Part shown: piece after piece, positions 8,619 through 17,704 of the stretch
How positions within the stretch are numbered: position 1 is the first letter of the stretch
Layout of the letters: each line of letters begins with the position of its first letter
Origin: Leucobacter chromiireducens
GTDB taxonomy: Bacteria; Actinomycetota; Actinomycetes; Actinomycetales; Microbacteriaceae
Direction: 5' to 3'
Length of the DNA: 64,000 nt
Assembly: GCF_003917135.1 (NCBI RefSeq)
Contig: NZ_RPDI01000003.1
Span: forward strand, 1 to 64,000
Translations under genes and position numbers: made by a program
Notes under the pieces: model-generated
Databases searched by the model: none
What the model saw: only the letters and a program-made list of their open reading frames with translations
What the model was told of the DNA's origin: nothing

Positions 8619-9469
8619 TCGCCCTGCTCCTTCGTCGCGGCTTCGCCGGCGCGCTCCCCCAGCCCGGGACCGGTGGGATGCCCGGCCGGGTAGAGCATGG
8701 GCCGCGCCGCCATGAGGTTTCGCGTGTACTCGGTCTTCGGGCGGTCCCGGATCTCGTCCGGCGTGCCGATCTCGAGGATCTCGCCGTCCTTCATCACCGC
8801 GAGGCGATCGCAGACGGCGGCGGCGAGGTCGAGGTCGTGGGTCACGAAGATCATGGACAGGCCGTGCTCCCGGCGCATCTCGTCGAGGATCGCGACGACC
8901 TCGGCCTGCGTCGTGACGTCGAGCGCGGTGGTCGGCTCGTCGGCGAGCAGCAGCTTCGGGGAGCCCGAGATTGCGCCCGCGATCACCACGCGCTGCAGCA
9001 TGCCGCCGGAGAGCTGGTGCGGGTACGAGCGCAGCACGCGCTCCGTGTCCGCGATCCCCACTGATCGGAGCAGCTCCGCGGCCTTCGCCTCGGCGTCGGC
9101 GCGGCTCATGGACCGCGCGTCGGACATGCCCTCGATCAGGTACTTGCCGACCGGCAGCACCGGGTTGAGCGCGCCGTGCGGGTTCTGCGCGATCAGCGCG
9201 AGATCCTCGGCGCGGATCCTGCGCAGTTCTTCGCCCGTCGTGGCGAGCAGGTCAGTGCCGTCGAGTTCGATGCGTCCGTCGACGCGCGCGCCGCTCGGCT
9301 CGATGCCGAGGATGCACTTAAGGGTCATCGACTTGCCGGAGCCCGACTCGCCGACGAGGCCGAGCGCCTCCCCCTGCCCGAGCGTCAGAGCGTTGCCGTG
9401 CAGGATCTCGGTTTCGCGCCCGGTGTCCGGGTCGGTGACCGTGAGCACGAGCTGTTCGATGTGCAGCAT
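8615..9469 (-). CDS. Oligopeptide ABC transporter ATP-binding protein, DppD/OppD type
   Basis: ATPase subunit of 284 residues: Walker A GESGSGKSM, signature LSGGMLQRVVIAGAI, Walker B LLLADEPTTALD, H-loop in IFVTHDLDL. The start is ATG 9469, which overlaps the permease stop by one base (TGATG); sequence further upstream belongs to the permease. The C-terminus has the TEYTRNLMAARPML segment typical of DppD. It works with the next gene to energise import. Confidence 0.95.
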   Translation of the reverse strand: MLHIEQLVLTVTDPDTGRETEILHGNALTLGQGEALGLVGESGSGKSMTLKCILGIEPSGARVDGRIELDGTDLLATTGEELRRIRAEDLALIAQNPHGALNPVLPVGKYLIEGMSDARSMSRADAEAKAAELLRSVGIADTERVLRSYPHQLSGGMLQRVVIAGAISGSPKLLLADEPTTALDVTTQAEVVAILDEMRREHGLSMIFVTHDLDLAAAVCDRLAVMKDGEILEIGTPDEIRDRPKTEYTRNLMAARPMLYPAGHPTGPGLGERAGEAATKEQGE

Positions 9470-10404
9470 CAGCGGGTCCTTCCTGCGGCGCGGCGGCCGC
9501 CGAGCTGTTCGCCGACGTAGCCGAACGCGGCGACGGTGATCACGATCATGAGGCCGGCGAAGATGCTCTGTTCCCAGAAGCCCTGCTGCAGCGAGGCCTG
9601 CCCGTTCGAGACCATGAGGCCCCAGTCCGGGGTGGGCGGCTGCACGCCGAGGCCGAGGAACGAGAGCGCCGCGAGCTCGATCATCGCGTAGCCGAAGTTG
9701 ATCGTCATGCCGGTGAGGATCTGGGTGCGCACGTTCGGCAGAATGTGACGCACGGTGATGAGGAAACCGGAGATGCCCTGCAGCTGCGCGGAGGCCACGT
9801 ATGGGAGGTTTCGCTCGCGCAGCGCCACCGAGCGGATGACGCGCGCCGAGTACGGGGTGAAGCCGATGGCGAGCGCAATCGATGCGGTGAGCAGCGACGG
9901 CCCGAAAATCGCCACCGCGAGGATCGCGAGCAGCATGTTCGGGAACGCGAAGAGGATGTCGAGGATCCGGCTGATAAACGCGTCGACCTTGCCGCCGAAC
10001 CACACCGCGGTGAGGGCGAGGGTGGTGGCGAGGAACGCGGTGATCAGGATCACGATCGTTGGCCCGATGAGGCTCGTCCGCGCACCCCAGATGATGCGGG
10101 AGAGAATGTCGCGGCCCGACTGATCGGTGCCCATCAGGTGTGCGAGGCTCCACGCCTCGTGGCGCGCGGTGACGCTGCCCTCGAACGGGTCGTACGGCGC
10201 GATCACGGGCGCGAGGAGCGCCATCAGCACGACGAGCACGATGATCGCGAGGCTGACCATGCCGACGGGGCCGAGGCGGCGGCGCAGCACCTGCCAGCCG
10301 GTGGTGGGCACGTCGCCGCGGTGCTTGCGCAGCAGCTGCACCGCAACGGTGTCCTGCGCGCGCGTGTTCGCGTCGGGGCGCTTCGTGAAGTTCTGCTCGG
10401 TCAT
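9469..10404 (-). CDS. Oligopeptide ABC transporter permease, DppC type
   Basis: A 311-residue permease. It has a cytoplasmic N-terminus, a first transmembrane segment (MVSLAIIVLVVLMALLAPVI), the DppC hallmark HLMGTDQSGRDILSRIIWGARTSL, and the BPD_transp_1 domain ending in a last membrane segment near FAGLMIVITVAAFGYVGEQL. The start ATG 10404 overlaps the stop of the DppB-type gene (ATGA). Part of the five-gene importer between the binding protein and the ATPases. Confidence 0.95.
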   Translation of the reverse strand: MTEQNFTKRPDANTRAQDTVAVQLLRKHRGDVPTTGWQVLRRRLGPVGMVSLAIIVLVVLMALLAPVIAPYDPFEGSVTARHEAWSLAHLMGTDQSGRDILSRIIWGARTSLIGPTIVILITAFLATTLALTAVWFGGKVDAFISRILDILFAFPNMLLAILAVAIFGPSLLTASIALAIGFTPYSARVIRSVALRERNLPYVASAQLQGISGFLITVRHILPNVRTQILTGMTINFGYAMIELAALSFLGLGVQPPTPDWGLMVSNGQASLQQGFWEQSIFAGLMIVITVAAFGYVGEQLGGRRAAGRTR

Positions 10405-11351
10405 CGCGCTGCCACTCCCTGGCTCAGGCGGACACGGGGGTCGATCACCGCGTACAGCAGGTCGACGATGAGGTTGATGAGGCCGAAGGCCAGCACCATG
10501 ATGAGGGCGATCGCCTGCACCACCGCGAAGTCCTTCTTCTGCACCGAGTTGACGAGCAGCGAGCCGATCCCGTCGAGCGTGAAGGCGTACTCGATCACAA
10601 AGGCGCTCGCGAGGAGGCCGGCGATCTGCGTGCCGATCACGGTGGAGACCGGCAGCATCGAGTTGCGGATCGTGTGCCGCCACAGCACGAGCTGCTTGGG
10701 CACGCCGCGCGCGATCGCCATGACGACGTGCTCGGAGCCCTGCTCCTCGCGCACCGCGGTGCGGGTGATACGCGCCACGACGGCGATGCCGGGGAACGCG
10801 AGCGCGATCGCGGGAAGCGTGAGGTGCCAGAGCCGGTCGACGAACCCCTCGCCGGATCCGGAGACCGGGAACCAGCCGAGGCTCGAACCGAAGAGGAACA
10901 TGAGCACGAGCGCGGCGAAGAAGGTCGGCACGGCGAAGCCGAGGTTCGAGCCGAAGACCACGAGCTTCTCGAAGACGCCGGACTTCGTTGCGGCGAGCAC
11001 GCCGAGGCCCACACCGAAGACGACGATGAGGATCGCGGCGAACAGCGCCAGGTACAGCGTGGTGGGGAGGCGGGACGCGACGAGCGTCGTCACGTCCTGC
11101 TGCGTGATGAGCGAGCGGCCGAGGTCGCCCTGCAGCACATCGAGCAGCCAGTGCCAGTACCGCAGCAGGAAAGGATCATCGAGACCGTACTGCTCGCGGA
11201 TGGCCGCGAGCACCTCCGGGCTGACCGTGCGCCCCTGGACGAGGAACTGCTCGGGACTGCCCGGGGCAAGGTACATGCCAGCGAACACGATGAAGCTGGA
11301 CACGATGAGCACGCCGACGAGGGCGGCAAGCCGTTTTCCAAGGTAGATCAT
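10401..11351 (-). CDS. Oligopeptide ABC transporter permease, DppB type
   Basis: A 316-residue permease, normal DppB length. The N-terminal membrane segment starts at MIYLGKRLAALVGVLIVSS, followed by the APGSPEQFLVQGRTVSPE loop, a central membrane domain with the coupling region around ARGVPKQLVLWRHTIRNSML, and the C-terminal DPRVRL. The ATG at 11351 is preceded by GGAAAGGA; sequence upstream in frame is the gap after the binding-protein gene. It couples to the DppC-type permease by a four-base overlap. Confidence 0.95.
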   Translation of the reverse strand: MIYLGKRLAALVGVLIVSSFIVFAGMYLAPGSPEQFLVQGRTVSPEVLAAIREQYGLDDPFLLRYWHWLLDVLQGDLGRSLITQQDVTTLVASRLPTTLYLALFAAILIVVFGVGLGVLAATKSGVFEKLVVFGSNLGFAVPTFFAALVLMFLFGSSLGWFPVSGSGEGFVDRLWHLTLPAIALAFPGIAVVARITRTAVREEQGSEHVVMAIARGVPKQLVLWRHTIRNSMLPVSTVIGTQIAGLLASAFVIEYAFTLDGIGSLLVNSVQKKDFAVVQAIALIMVLAFGLINLIVDLLYAVIDPRVRLSQGVAAR

Positions 11352-11380
11352 GGACGATCCTTTCCTGCTGCGATCACGCG

Positions 11381-13060
11381 CTAGGCCGTTGCGCCGAGAT
11401 CGGCAGCCCAGGGGTAGTACAGGTAGACGAACGACGCTGGCGCGCCCGTGATGCTCTCGTCCATGTACATGCGCACGGCGAGGTCGTTGATCGGCACCCA
11501 CGGCTGCGCGGCCATGATGAGCGCCTCGGCCTCGACGGTCAGCTCGGCGCGCTTCTGCGCGTCGGGCTCAGCGATCGCGGCGTCGAGCGCTGCGTCAACC
11601 TTCGGGTCGGAGAACTTCGCGTAGTTCTGATCGCTGCCCGTCTTCGCGACGCTGATGAGGTGCAGCAGCGGATCCGGGGCGCTCAGGTAGTTCGTCGTGA
11701 CGAAGCCGTCGAAGCCCTTGCGTGCCTCGGGGTCCGAGAAGAACGCGCCGAACTGCGCGCTCGGCACGCCGGTGGGCTCGAGGGTGATCCCGAGCTCCTT
11801 CGCGCCGTTCGCCATCTCGTTGAGGATGTCAGCGTAGAAGCTGCGCTCGCTCGGGTAGGCGATCTTGATCGGCTGCGACAGGTCGAGGTCTGCGCCCTCG
11901 AGCTCGGCCTTCGCCGCCTCGATGTCGAAGCTCAGGTCAGGGAGCTGCTCGTCGCGCAGCTCGGCGACGCCCTCGACGGCGTCCCACGCGGACTGCGGCA
12001 CGACCGAGCGTGACACGGTGCCCGTGCCCTCGTAGACCGTGTCGGCGATCGCCTGGCGGTCGGTCGCGCGGGTCAGCGCGCGGCGCACGGCCGGGTCGCC
12101 GAAGAGCCCATCACCGGTGGAGATGATGGCCATGTCCTGCATGCCCTGGCCGGCGTACAGCTTGCCGCTCGTGCTGCTCGACAGCGTGCCGAGCGCGGGG
12201 AGCGGAACATCGTACGAGCCCTGGATCTCGCCCGTGGCGAGCCCGTTCGCGATCGCGGTCGGGTCGACGACGAAGCCGATCTCCACCTGCTTGGCGTTGG
12301 CCTGCTTGTCGGCGTTCCAGTAGCCGTCGTAGCGGTCGAGCGTGATCGACTGCCCCTGCTTCCAGTTGCCCGGGGTGAACTGCAGCGGGCCGGTGCACAT
12401 CACGCCGGTCTCGGGGTTGCCGTAATTCTCGCCAGCGGCCTTCCGCTGCTTCTCCTGCACGACGACACCGATCACGGTGCTGAGGGAGGAAGGGAGCGTG
12501 TAGTCCGGCGTCTTGAGCTCGATCGTCAGCTCCGAGTCGCCGCTCGCGGACACCTTCGCGATGTTCGCGACGGTGCCGCCGCCCCAGTAGCTGCCCTCGG
12601 CCGGGTCGATGTGGCGGCCCAGGGAGAACGCGACATCCTGCACGGTCATCGGGGTGCCGTCCCAGAAGGTGACGTCGTCGCGGATCCCGAGCGTCCAGGT
12701 CTTGCCGTCCTCGGTGTTCGCCTCGGTCGCCAGGTTAGGCTGCACCGAGAAGTCGGGCTGCATCTGGAAGAGCGGCTCGCAGAGGTTCGAGACGATCGTG
12801 TTCTCGGGGTAGTTGAACGCCTTCACGGGGTCGAGGCTTGCGAGCTCACCGTAGGTGGAGTTCCAGGTGACCTTCTCGGCGTCGGCCGCGGGCTCCGGGG
12901 TGGTCTGCAGCAGGGCGTCTTCGGCGTTTGCGCCGCCGGCGTCGCCCCCACGGCTGCCGGAAGCGCAGCCGGTGAGCGCAAGGCCCGCGATGGCGAAGAG
13001 GGCGATGGACGCCCGCATCGGTGCGAGTTTCACGTTGTTCTCCATTCGAAGTTTCGTCAT
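11381..13060 (-). CDS. ABC transporter substrate-binding lipoprotein, family 5 (peptide)
   Basis: Solute-binding lipoprotein of 559 residues and first gene of the importer operon. The lipobox LTGC lies after a hydrophobic run (ASIALFAIAGLALTGC), so it is anchored outside the membrane. The SBP_bac_5 body includes WTLGIRDDVTFWDGTPMTV and VRRALTRATDRQAIADTVY. I chose ATG 13060 (MTKLRMENN) because AGGGGA lies six bases upstream, whereas ATG 13045 has no ribosome binding site. Two LacI-type operator-like palindromes lie 60-85 bp upstream, between this gene and the divergent repressor, so transcription is probably controlled by that repressor. Confidence 0.93.
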   Translation of the reverse strand: MTKLRMENNVKLAPMRASIALFAIAGLALTGCASGSRGGDAGGANAEDALLQTTPEPAADAEKVTWNSTYGELASLDPVKAFNYPENTIVSNLCEPLFQMQPDFSVQPNLATEANTEDGKTWTLGIRDDVTFWDGTPMTVQDVAFSLGRHIDPAEGSYWGGGTVANIAKVSASGDSELTIELKTPDYTLPSSLSTVIGVVVQEKQRKAAGENYGNPETGVMCTGPLQFTPGNWKQGQSITLDRYDGYWNADKQANAKQVEIGFVVDPTAIANGLATGEIQGSYDVPLPALGTLSSSTSGKLYAGQGMQDMAIISTGDGLFGDPAVRRALTRATDRQAIADTVYEGTGTVSRSVVPQSAWDAVEGVAELRDEQLPDLSFDIEAAKAELEGADLDLSQPIKIAYPSERSFYADILNEMANGAKELGITLEPTGVPSAQFGAFFSDPEARKGFDGFVTTNYLSAPDPLLHLISVAKTGSDQNYAKFSDPKVDAALDAAIAEPDAQKRAELTVEAEALIMAAQPWVPINDLAVRMYMDESITGAPASFVYLYYPWAADLGATA

Positions 13061-13119
13061 TGAATCCCCTGTGGTCCGGCGCGATGCCGAACGAAGACCC
13101 ACGCAGGATGCTAACACCC

Positions 13120-13143
13120 AAAACGATTTGTGCAAAACGGTTT
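13120..13143. promoter_or_regulatory. Two tandem LacI-family operator-like sites
   Basis: AAAACGATTT (13120-13129) and AAAACGGTTT (13134-13143) are near-palindromes centred on CG, the usual shape of LacI/GalR-family operators, with centres 14 bp apart. They lie in the divergent promoter region between the peptide-binding lipoprotein and the LacI-type gene. The local AT-richness stands out against the GC-rich surroundings. Binding by the adjacent regulator is inferred. Confidence 0.6.
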
Positions 13144-13227
13144 GGTTTTCACGATTCGGTAACAGCTTGGGCCATTTCCCCCGCTTCCTGCCCCTGTCCC
13201 CCAGTGCGAAGCGGCTATCCTGGCGAG

Positions 13228-14259
13228 GTGCAGCGCAGCGGGAGACCGACGATCAAAGACGTGGCCCGAGCGGCAGGCGTCTCTCCGACGACCGTGTCGC
13301 ACGCCCTGAACGGCAAAGGGGTCGTGCGCCGCGAGACGATCGCGCGCATCGAACAGGTCGCCGACGAGATCGGGTACCGGCCAAGCCCCATCGCCCAGGG
13401 CCTGCAGAACTCGCGCCTCGGCCTGCTCGCGCTCGTCATCCGGCCACTCCACAGCCTCGACACGTTCCTCCCCGAGGGCGTCGACTACTTCCTCCGCATG
13501 GCCGGCGCGGCCTCCCTCGCCGCGATGGAGCACGGCTACAGCATGATGCTCATCGACGACCCGACCAGGCCGGACGCCCCCCTCAGCGCGACGGCTGCCG
13601 ACGCGTACATCGTCACCGAGCCGTTCGCCAACGATCCGGTGCTCACACTGCTGTCGGAGCGGCACATCCCGGTGGTCTCGGTCGGCTCCGATCCCGCGCG
13701 GCCCGGACAGTTCATCGAGCTCGCCACCCGCGACTGGGAGGAGGCCATCCTCGTGCTCGATCACCTCCGCGCGACCGGGGGCACGCGCATCGCGCTCCTC
13801 ACCGGCACCGACGAGAACGCGTGGAACCGCGAGTCGGAGGACGCGTACCTGGAATGGTGCGCGCGGCACGGGCTGACCCCCGACATCGCAGCGTTCCCCG
13901 AGAGCGAGGGCGAAGGGGTGGGCGAGGCCGCGGCCGAACGCTTCTTCGGAGCGGCCGGCACGCGGCCCGACGCGATCTTCTGCCTCACCGGCCGCCACGC
14001 GGCTGGCCTCACCGCCGCCGCCGTGGCGCGCGGCATCCGAATCCCCGAGGATCTCCTGGTCGCTGCGGGATCGGGGGCGATCCAGAACCGCATCTCCACA
14101 CCGAGCGTCACCACGCTCGACCTGCACCCCGAGGGTATCGCCGCGCGGGCGGTCGAGGTCGCGGTCGGCCTGGCGGAGGGGCGCACGCCGACCGGTCCGC
14201 TCGAGGTGCCGCGCGCAACGCTCGACGTGCGCGACTCGACGCGCCGCGCCCCGGTGTAG
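13228..14259 (+). CDS. LacI-family transcriptional regulator
   Basis: A 343-residue repressor. The N-terminal helix-turn-helix and hinge read RPTIKDVARAAGVSPTTVS then HALNGKG, the LacI/GalR signature, followed by a periplasmic-binding-protein-like effector domain. The GTG at 13228 places the helix-turn-helix at the very N-terminus as in homologues. A TATCCT box lies eight bases upstream, suggesting a leaderless transcript; longer in-frame versions add sequence unlike the family. It is divergent from the peptide importer/C45 operon and is the obvious candidate for its regulator. LacI regulators usually sense sugars, so the effector may be a sugar- or amide-containing compound. Confidence 0.92.
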   Translation: MQRSGRPTIKDVARAAGVSPTTVSHALNGKGVVRRETIARIEQVADEIGYRPSPIAQGLQNSRLGLLALVIRPLHSLDTFLPEGVDYFLRMAGAASLAAMEHGYSMMLIDDPTRPDAPLSATAADAYIVTEPFANDPVLTLLSERHIPVVSVGSDPARPGQFIELATRDWEEAILVLDHLRATGGTRIALLTGTDENAWNRESEDAYLEWCARHGLTPDIAAFPESEGEGVGEAAAERFFGAAGTRPDAIFCLTGRHAAGLTAAAVARGIRIPEDLLVAAGSGAIQNRISTPSVTTLDLHPEGIAARAVEVAVGLAEGRTPTGPLEVPRATLDVRDSTRRAPV

Positions 14260-14323
14260 CCAGCTCGCACCCCGCTCCCCGGCCCTCACTCCGCGGCCCC
14301 CACTCCCCCCGGCCCCCACTTCC

Positions 14324-14389
14324 CGCGGAGAAATCTGGTATCTCGGAGCATTCGCGCATGCGAGCTCCGAGATATCAGATTTCTCCGCG
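14324..14389. repeat. 26-bp inverted repeat, convergent-end hairpin (family copy 2)
   Basis: Arms 14324-14349 and 14364-14389 are complementary over 26 bases with a single G/T-type mismatch; the 14-base centre can itself pair (TCGC/GCGA). It lies between the convergent LacI and flavoprotein genes. It shares GGAGAAATCTGG and TCGGAG with the 6466-6537 palindrome, and the bases that differ change in both arms, so pairing is kept. Probable bidirectional terminator and member of a small dispersed repeat family. Confidence 0.8.
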
Positions 14390-14437
14390 TTGGGGGGCGC
14401 TGGGGCGCTCGGGGACGCTCGAGGCGAGCGAGCGAGG

Positions 14438-16150
14438 CTATCGCGCCGCGCCCTCGCCGAGGATCCCGTCAACGATCGCCACCCCGTACACAATGCCCTG
14501 ACCCACCGTCGCGCCAGCCCCGGGATACACCTCGCCGAACGCGTTCGCCGCAGTGTTCCCCTGCGCAAAGAGCCCGGGGATCACCGAGTCGGCGTCGCTC
14601 AGCACACGGCCCGCCCCGTCCGTGCGCAAGCCGCCGCAGGTCCCCAAATCGGACAGCACCACCTCGACTGCGTAAAGATTCTCACCGTCGAGCTGCCGCA
14701 GGTTCGGATTCGGGGTGCGCGTCGGATCACCGTAGTAACGATCGTAGGCAGAATTGCCACGCTGGAAGTCCTCGTCGACGCCCGCGCCCGCGTGCGCGTT
14801 GAACCGCCGAAACGTGGACTCGAAATCGGCGACAGGCACCCCAATCGCTCGCGCCAGGAGCGCCGGGGTTGAGCCGCGATGCGCAATGCCAGCCCGGAAC
14901 CAGTGCCGCGGCAATGGCATCCGCGGAAACACTTGACCTGCGAACAGAAAGTCATTGCGATACCGCTGGTCAAACACGAGCCACATGCGCCCGACCGGAT
15001 CCCCAGCTGCTTCGCGACGCAACACCTCCTGCCCAAACGCCATGTAGTTCAACGCCTCGTTCACGAAGCGTTTCCCGTGCCCATCGACCATGAACGAGCC
15101 AGGCAGCGAACGCTCAGCGAGTAGGATCTGGGGCTCCGATGTGTCATCCACTGGCGCAACCGCGGGGAACCACCAGGCCTGCCCCATGTGTTGCACATCG
15201 GCCCCCACCTCCTGGCCGATGCGGATCGCGTCCCCCGTATTGCCCTCAGCGCCCAAGCTCAGGTCGCGCACCAGACCGGGCGACTGGTGCGCGCGGCGCA
15301 ACCGCATGTCGTGATCGAAGCCGCCGGCGGCCAGCACCACACCACGACGCGTGCGCACGGTCACCTCGCGCACACCCTGCCGCAGCCGGGCACCCACCAC
15401 CCGACCTTCATCATCAGTAATCAGCTCGGTGAGCTCGGTCTCAGTGAAGATTGGGATCCTTGCGCGCAGCGCCCCCGCGTAGAGGCCGCCTGCGAGGGCT
15501 TGCCCGCCGGCAGCATACTCTCGCTTGATGCTCAGGCCACCGATCCCCTGAACCACCCGCCAGATCGCCCGCGGCAGCGCACGCAGCGGTACACGAGCGA
15601 TGAGGTTGAGCCACTTGTAATCCGCGCCGGTGACCGGCATCGGGAGTGGCGCGGCCATCGGTGCAGATCGAAGGCGCGCGCGCTCGGCGCCGAGCCGTGA
15701 CAGGTCAAACGGCCGCGCCTCGACGGAGCGGCCAGCGGCGTTTCCGCCTGGAAGCTCGGGCTGATAGTCCGAATACCCACGCACCCAGCGGAGCCGGAGC
15801 GGGGTGGTGCGCTCAAGCATGCGCACCGCCTCCGCGCCGTAGTCCAGGTATGGTCGCCACCGGCTGCGTGGGCTCCGCCCGTCCACCACCGCCTCAACGT
15901 ACTCGTCGCCGCGCTCGAGCGAGTCGACTGCGCCGTCACGGGCGAGCACGGGGCTCGCGGGCAGCCAGCAGGCTCCGCCGGATCGCGCGGTCGACCCGCC
16001 AACGTAAGCGGTCTTCTCCACCACCGCGACAGTCAAACCTCGCTCGTCCGCAGCAAGCGCGGTCGCGAGGCCGGTGCCGGACCCGACGATCAACAGGTCA
16101 ACCGTCATGTCCTCGATTGGGCGCGGTGCGGGCAGTGTGCGTGCACTCAT
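14438..16150 (-). CDS. FAD-dependent oxidoreductase, 3-ketosteroid 1-dehydrogenase/fumarate reductase-like
   Basis: Flavoprotein of about 570 residues. The N-terminal FAD-binding Rossmann motif is LLIVGSGTGLATALAADERG followed by VVEK, then YVGGSTARSGG; the C-terminal FAD segment is NTAANAFGEVYPGAGATVG, typical of the 3-ketosteroid-delta1-dehydrogenase and flavocytochrome c family. Such enzymes dehydrogenate steroids or reduce unsaturated acids; no other steroid genes are nearby, so specificity is open. Two adjacent ATGs exist (16153 and 16150); GGAGG is better spaced for 16150. The gene lies downstream of icd, separated by about 340 bp that contain strong hairpins, so it is probably transcribed separately. 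Confidence 0.85.
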   Translation of the reverse strand: MSARTLPAPRPIEDMTVDLLIVGSGTGLATALAADERGLTVAVVEKTAYVGGSTARSGGACWLPASPVLARDGAVDSLERGDEYVEAVVDGRSPRSRWRPYLDYGAEAVRMLERTTPLRLRWVRGYSDYQPELPGGNAAGRSVEARPFDLSRLGAERARLRSAPMAAPLPMPVTGADYKWLNLIARVPLRALPRAIWRVVQGIGGLSIKREYAAGGQALAGGLYAGALRARIPIFTETELTELITDDEGRVVGARLRQGVREVTVRTRRGVVLAAGGFDHDMRLRRAHQSPGLVRDLSLGAEGNTGDAIRIGQEVGADVQHMGQAWWFPAVAPVDDTSEPQILLAERSLPGSFMVDGHGKRFVNEALNYMAFGQEVLRREAAGDPVGRMWLVFDQRYRNDFLFAGQVFPRMPLPRHWFRAGIAHRGSTPALLARAIGVPVADFESTFRRFNAHAGAGVDEDFQRGNSAYDRYYGDPTRTPNPNLRQLDGENLYAVEVVLSDLGTCGGLRTDGAGRVLSDADSVIPGLFAQGNTAANAFGEVYPGAGATVGQGIVYGVAIVDGILGEGAAR

Positions 16151-16325
16151 CATCCACCTCCAGGTGCGGGAACGGTGGGCTTCCGCTGGCCCGCCGTCCC
16201 AGGCTACGCCGGCGTGGATGCGGCCACGCGAGAAAGGAGTGCGCTGTGCGCCACTCGCCCGGGCTTCGCGTGTGAGCCCCCCTGCCTCTTCCCCCGAGCG
16301 TAGGGGATCGCGGGGGAATCGAGTG

Positions 16326-16369
16326 GTGGCAAACCGACGCTTCGGGCGCGGGAAGCGTCGGTTTGCCAC
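16326..16369. terminator. 18-bp perfect hairpin upstream of the flavoprotein gene
   Basis: Arms 16326-16343 and 16352-16369 (GTGGCAAACCGACGCTTC and its complement) are perfectly paired around an eight-base loop. It lies in the 340-bp gap between icd and the flavoprotein, both on the minus strand. Together with the larger hairpin next to icd it probably insulates the two transcripts. There is no T-tract. The rest of this gap shows no gene; a weaker 9-bp hairpin lies at 16380-16420. Confidence 0.6.
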
Positions 16370-16426
16370 TTCTCAAGAGGTGTGGGCATGGGGCCCGCAG
16401 CGCGCACCCCTTGCCCACACCCCCCA

Positions 16427-16487
16427 CACAACCACTTCGCCCGCGTGGGCCCCCCCAAGGGGGGCCCACGCGGGCGAAGTGGTTGTG
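16427..16487 (-). terminator. 29-bp perfect hairpin terminator of icd
   Basis: Arms 16427-16455 and 16459-16487 are perfectly complementary over 29 bases with a three-base loop (CAA). The hairpin begins two bases after the icd stop codon (16490-16492). The stem ends in a run of C/G pairs. It is very likely the icd transcription terminator or 3'-end stabiliser. Confidence 0.75.
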
Positions 16488-16489
16488 CG

Positions 16490-17704
16490 CTAGGCCAGGC
16501 GGGCCTGCAGGTTCTCGTCGATCGCGCCGAGGAACTCCTCGGTCGTGAGGAATGCCTGCTCAGGGCCAACGAGGAGCGCGAGGTCCTTGGTCATCTTGCC
16601 GGACTCGACAGTCTTGATGACCACGTCCTCAAGAGCCTCCGAGAACTCGATGAGCTCCTGGTTGCCGTCGAGCTTGCCGCGGTGCGCGAGCCCGCGCGTC
16701 CACGCGAAGATCGAGGCGATCGGGTTCGTCGAGGTGGGCTTGCCCTGCTGGTGCTGGCGGTAGTGACGCGTCACCGTGCCGTGCGCGGCCTCAGCCTCGA
16801 CGGTCTGCCCGTCCGGCGTCATCAGCACGGAGGTCATCAGGCCGAGCGAGCCGAAGCCCTGCGCAACCGTGTCCGACTGCACGTCGCCGTCGTAGTTTTT
16901 GCACGCCCAGACGTAGCCGCCCTCCCACTTCATGGCCGAGGCGACCATGTCGTCGATGAGGCGGTGCTCGTAGGTGAGGCCGAGCTCGTCGAACTGCGCC
17001 TTGAACTCGGCGTCGAAGACCTCCTGGAAGATGTCCTTGAACTGGCCATCGTAGGCCTTCAGGATCGTGTTCTTCGTCGAGAGGTAGACGGGGTACTTGC
17101 GCGACAGGCCGTACTTGAACGAGGCGCGCGCGAAGTCGCGGATCGAGTCGTTGAAGTTGTACTGGCCCTGGATCACGCCACCGCCTTCGGGGAGAGTGAC
17201 GACCTCGAACTGCTGCGGCGCCGAGCCGTCAGCCGGCTCGAAGGTCATGGTGACCTTGCCGGCGCCGGCCTTGAAGTCAGTGGCCTTGTACTGGTCGCCG
17301 TGCGCGTGGCGGCCGATGATGATCGGCTTGTTCCAGCCGGGTACGAGGCGGGGGATGTTCGAGATGATGATCGGCTCGCGGAACACCACGCCGCCGAGGA
17401 TGTTGCGGATCGTGCCGTTCGGGCTGCGCCACATCTTCTTGAGGCCGAACTCCTCGACGCGCGCCTCGTCGGGGGTGATCGTCGCGCACTTCACGCCGAC
17501 GCCGTGCTTCTTGATCGCGTTCGCCGCGTCAATCGTCACCTGATCGTCGGTCTCGTCGCGGTGCTGAATGCCGAGGTCGTAGTACTCGAGCGTGACGTCG
17601 AGGTACGGATGGATCAGCCGATCCTTGATGAACTGCCAGATGATGCGGGTCATCTCGTCGCCGTCGAGTTCGACGACGGTGCCTGCTACCTTGATCTTCG
17701 CCAA
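16490..17704 (-). CDS. icd: NADP-dependent isocitrate dehydrogenase (homodimeric, eukaryotic-like type)
   Basis: TCA-cycle enzyme converting isocitrate to 2-oxoglutarate and CO2 with NADP. The 404-residue length and motifs ([14 protein letters not shown] at the N-terminus, [19 protein letters not shown] for isocitrate binding, [20 protein letters not shown] for metal and catalysis, [11 protein letters not shown] for cofactor) match the dimeric type also found in eukaryotic cytosol, rather than the E. coli type or the large monomeric type common in other actinobacteria. Single gene with its own promoter region (17705-17874) and a strong hairpin directly after the stop. Confidence 0.97.
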   Translation of the reverse strand: MAKIKVAGTVVELDGDEMTRIIWQFIKDRLIHPYLDVTLEYYDLGIQHRDETDDQVTIDAANAIKKHGVGVKCATITPDEARVEEFGLKKMWRSPNGTIRNILGGVVFREPIIISNIPRLVPGWNKPIIIGRHAHGDQYKATDFKAGAGKVTMTFEPADGSAPQQFEVVTLPEGGGVIQGQYNFNDSIRDFARASFKYGLSRKYPVYLSTKNTILKAYDGQFKDIFQEVFDAEFKAQFDELGLTYEHRLIDDMVASAMKWEGGYVWACKNYDGDVQSDTVAQGFGSLGLMTSVLMTPDGQTVEAEAAHGTVTRHYRQHQQGKPTSTNPIASIFAWTRGLAHRGKLDGNQELIEFSEALEDVVIKTVESGKMTKDLALLVGPEQAFLTTEEFLGAIDENLQARLA

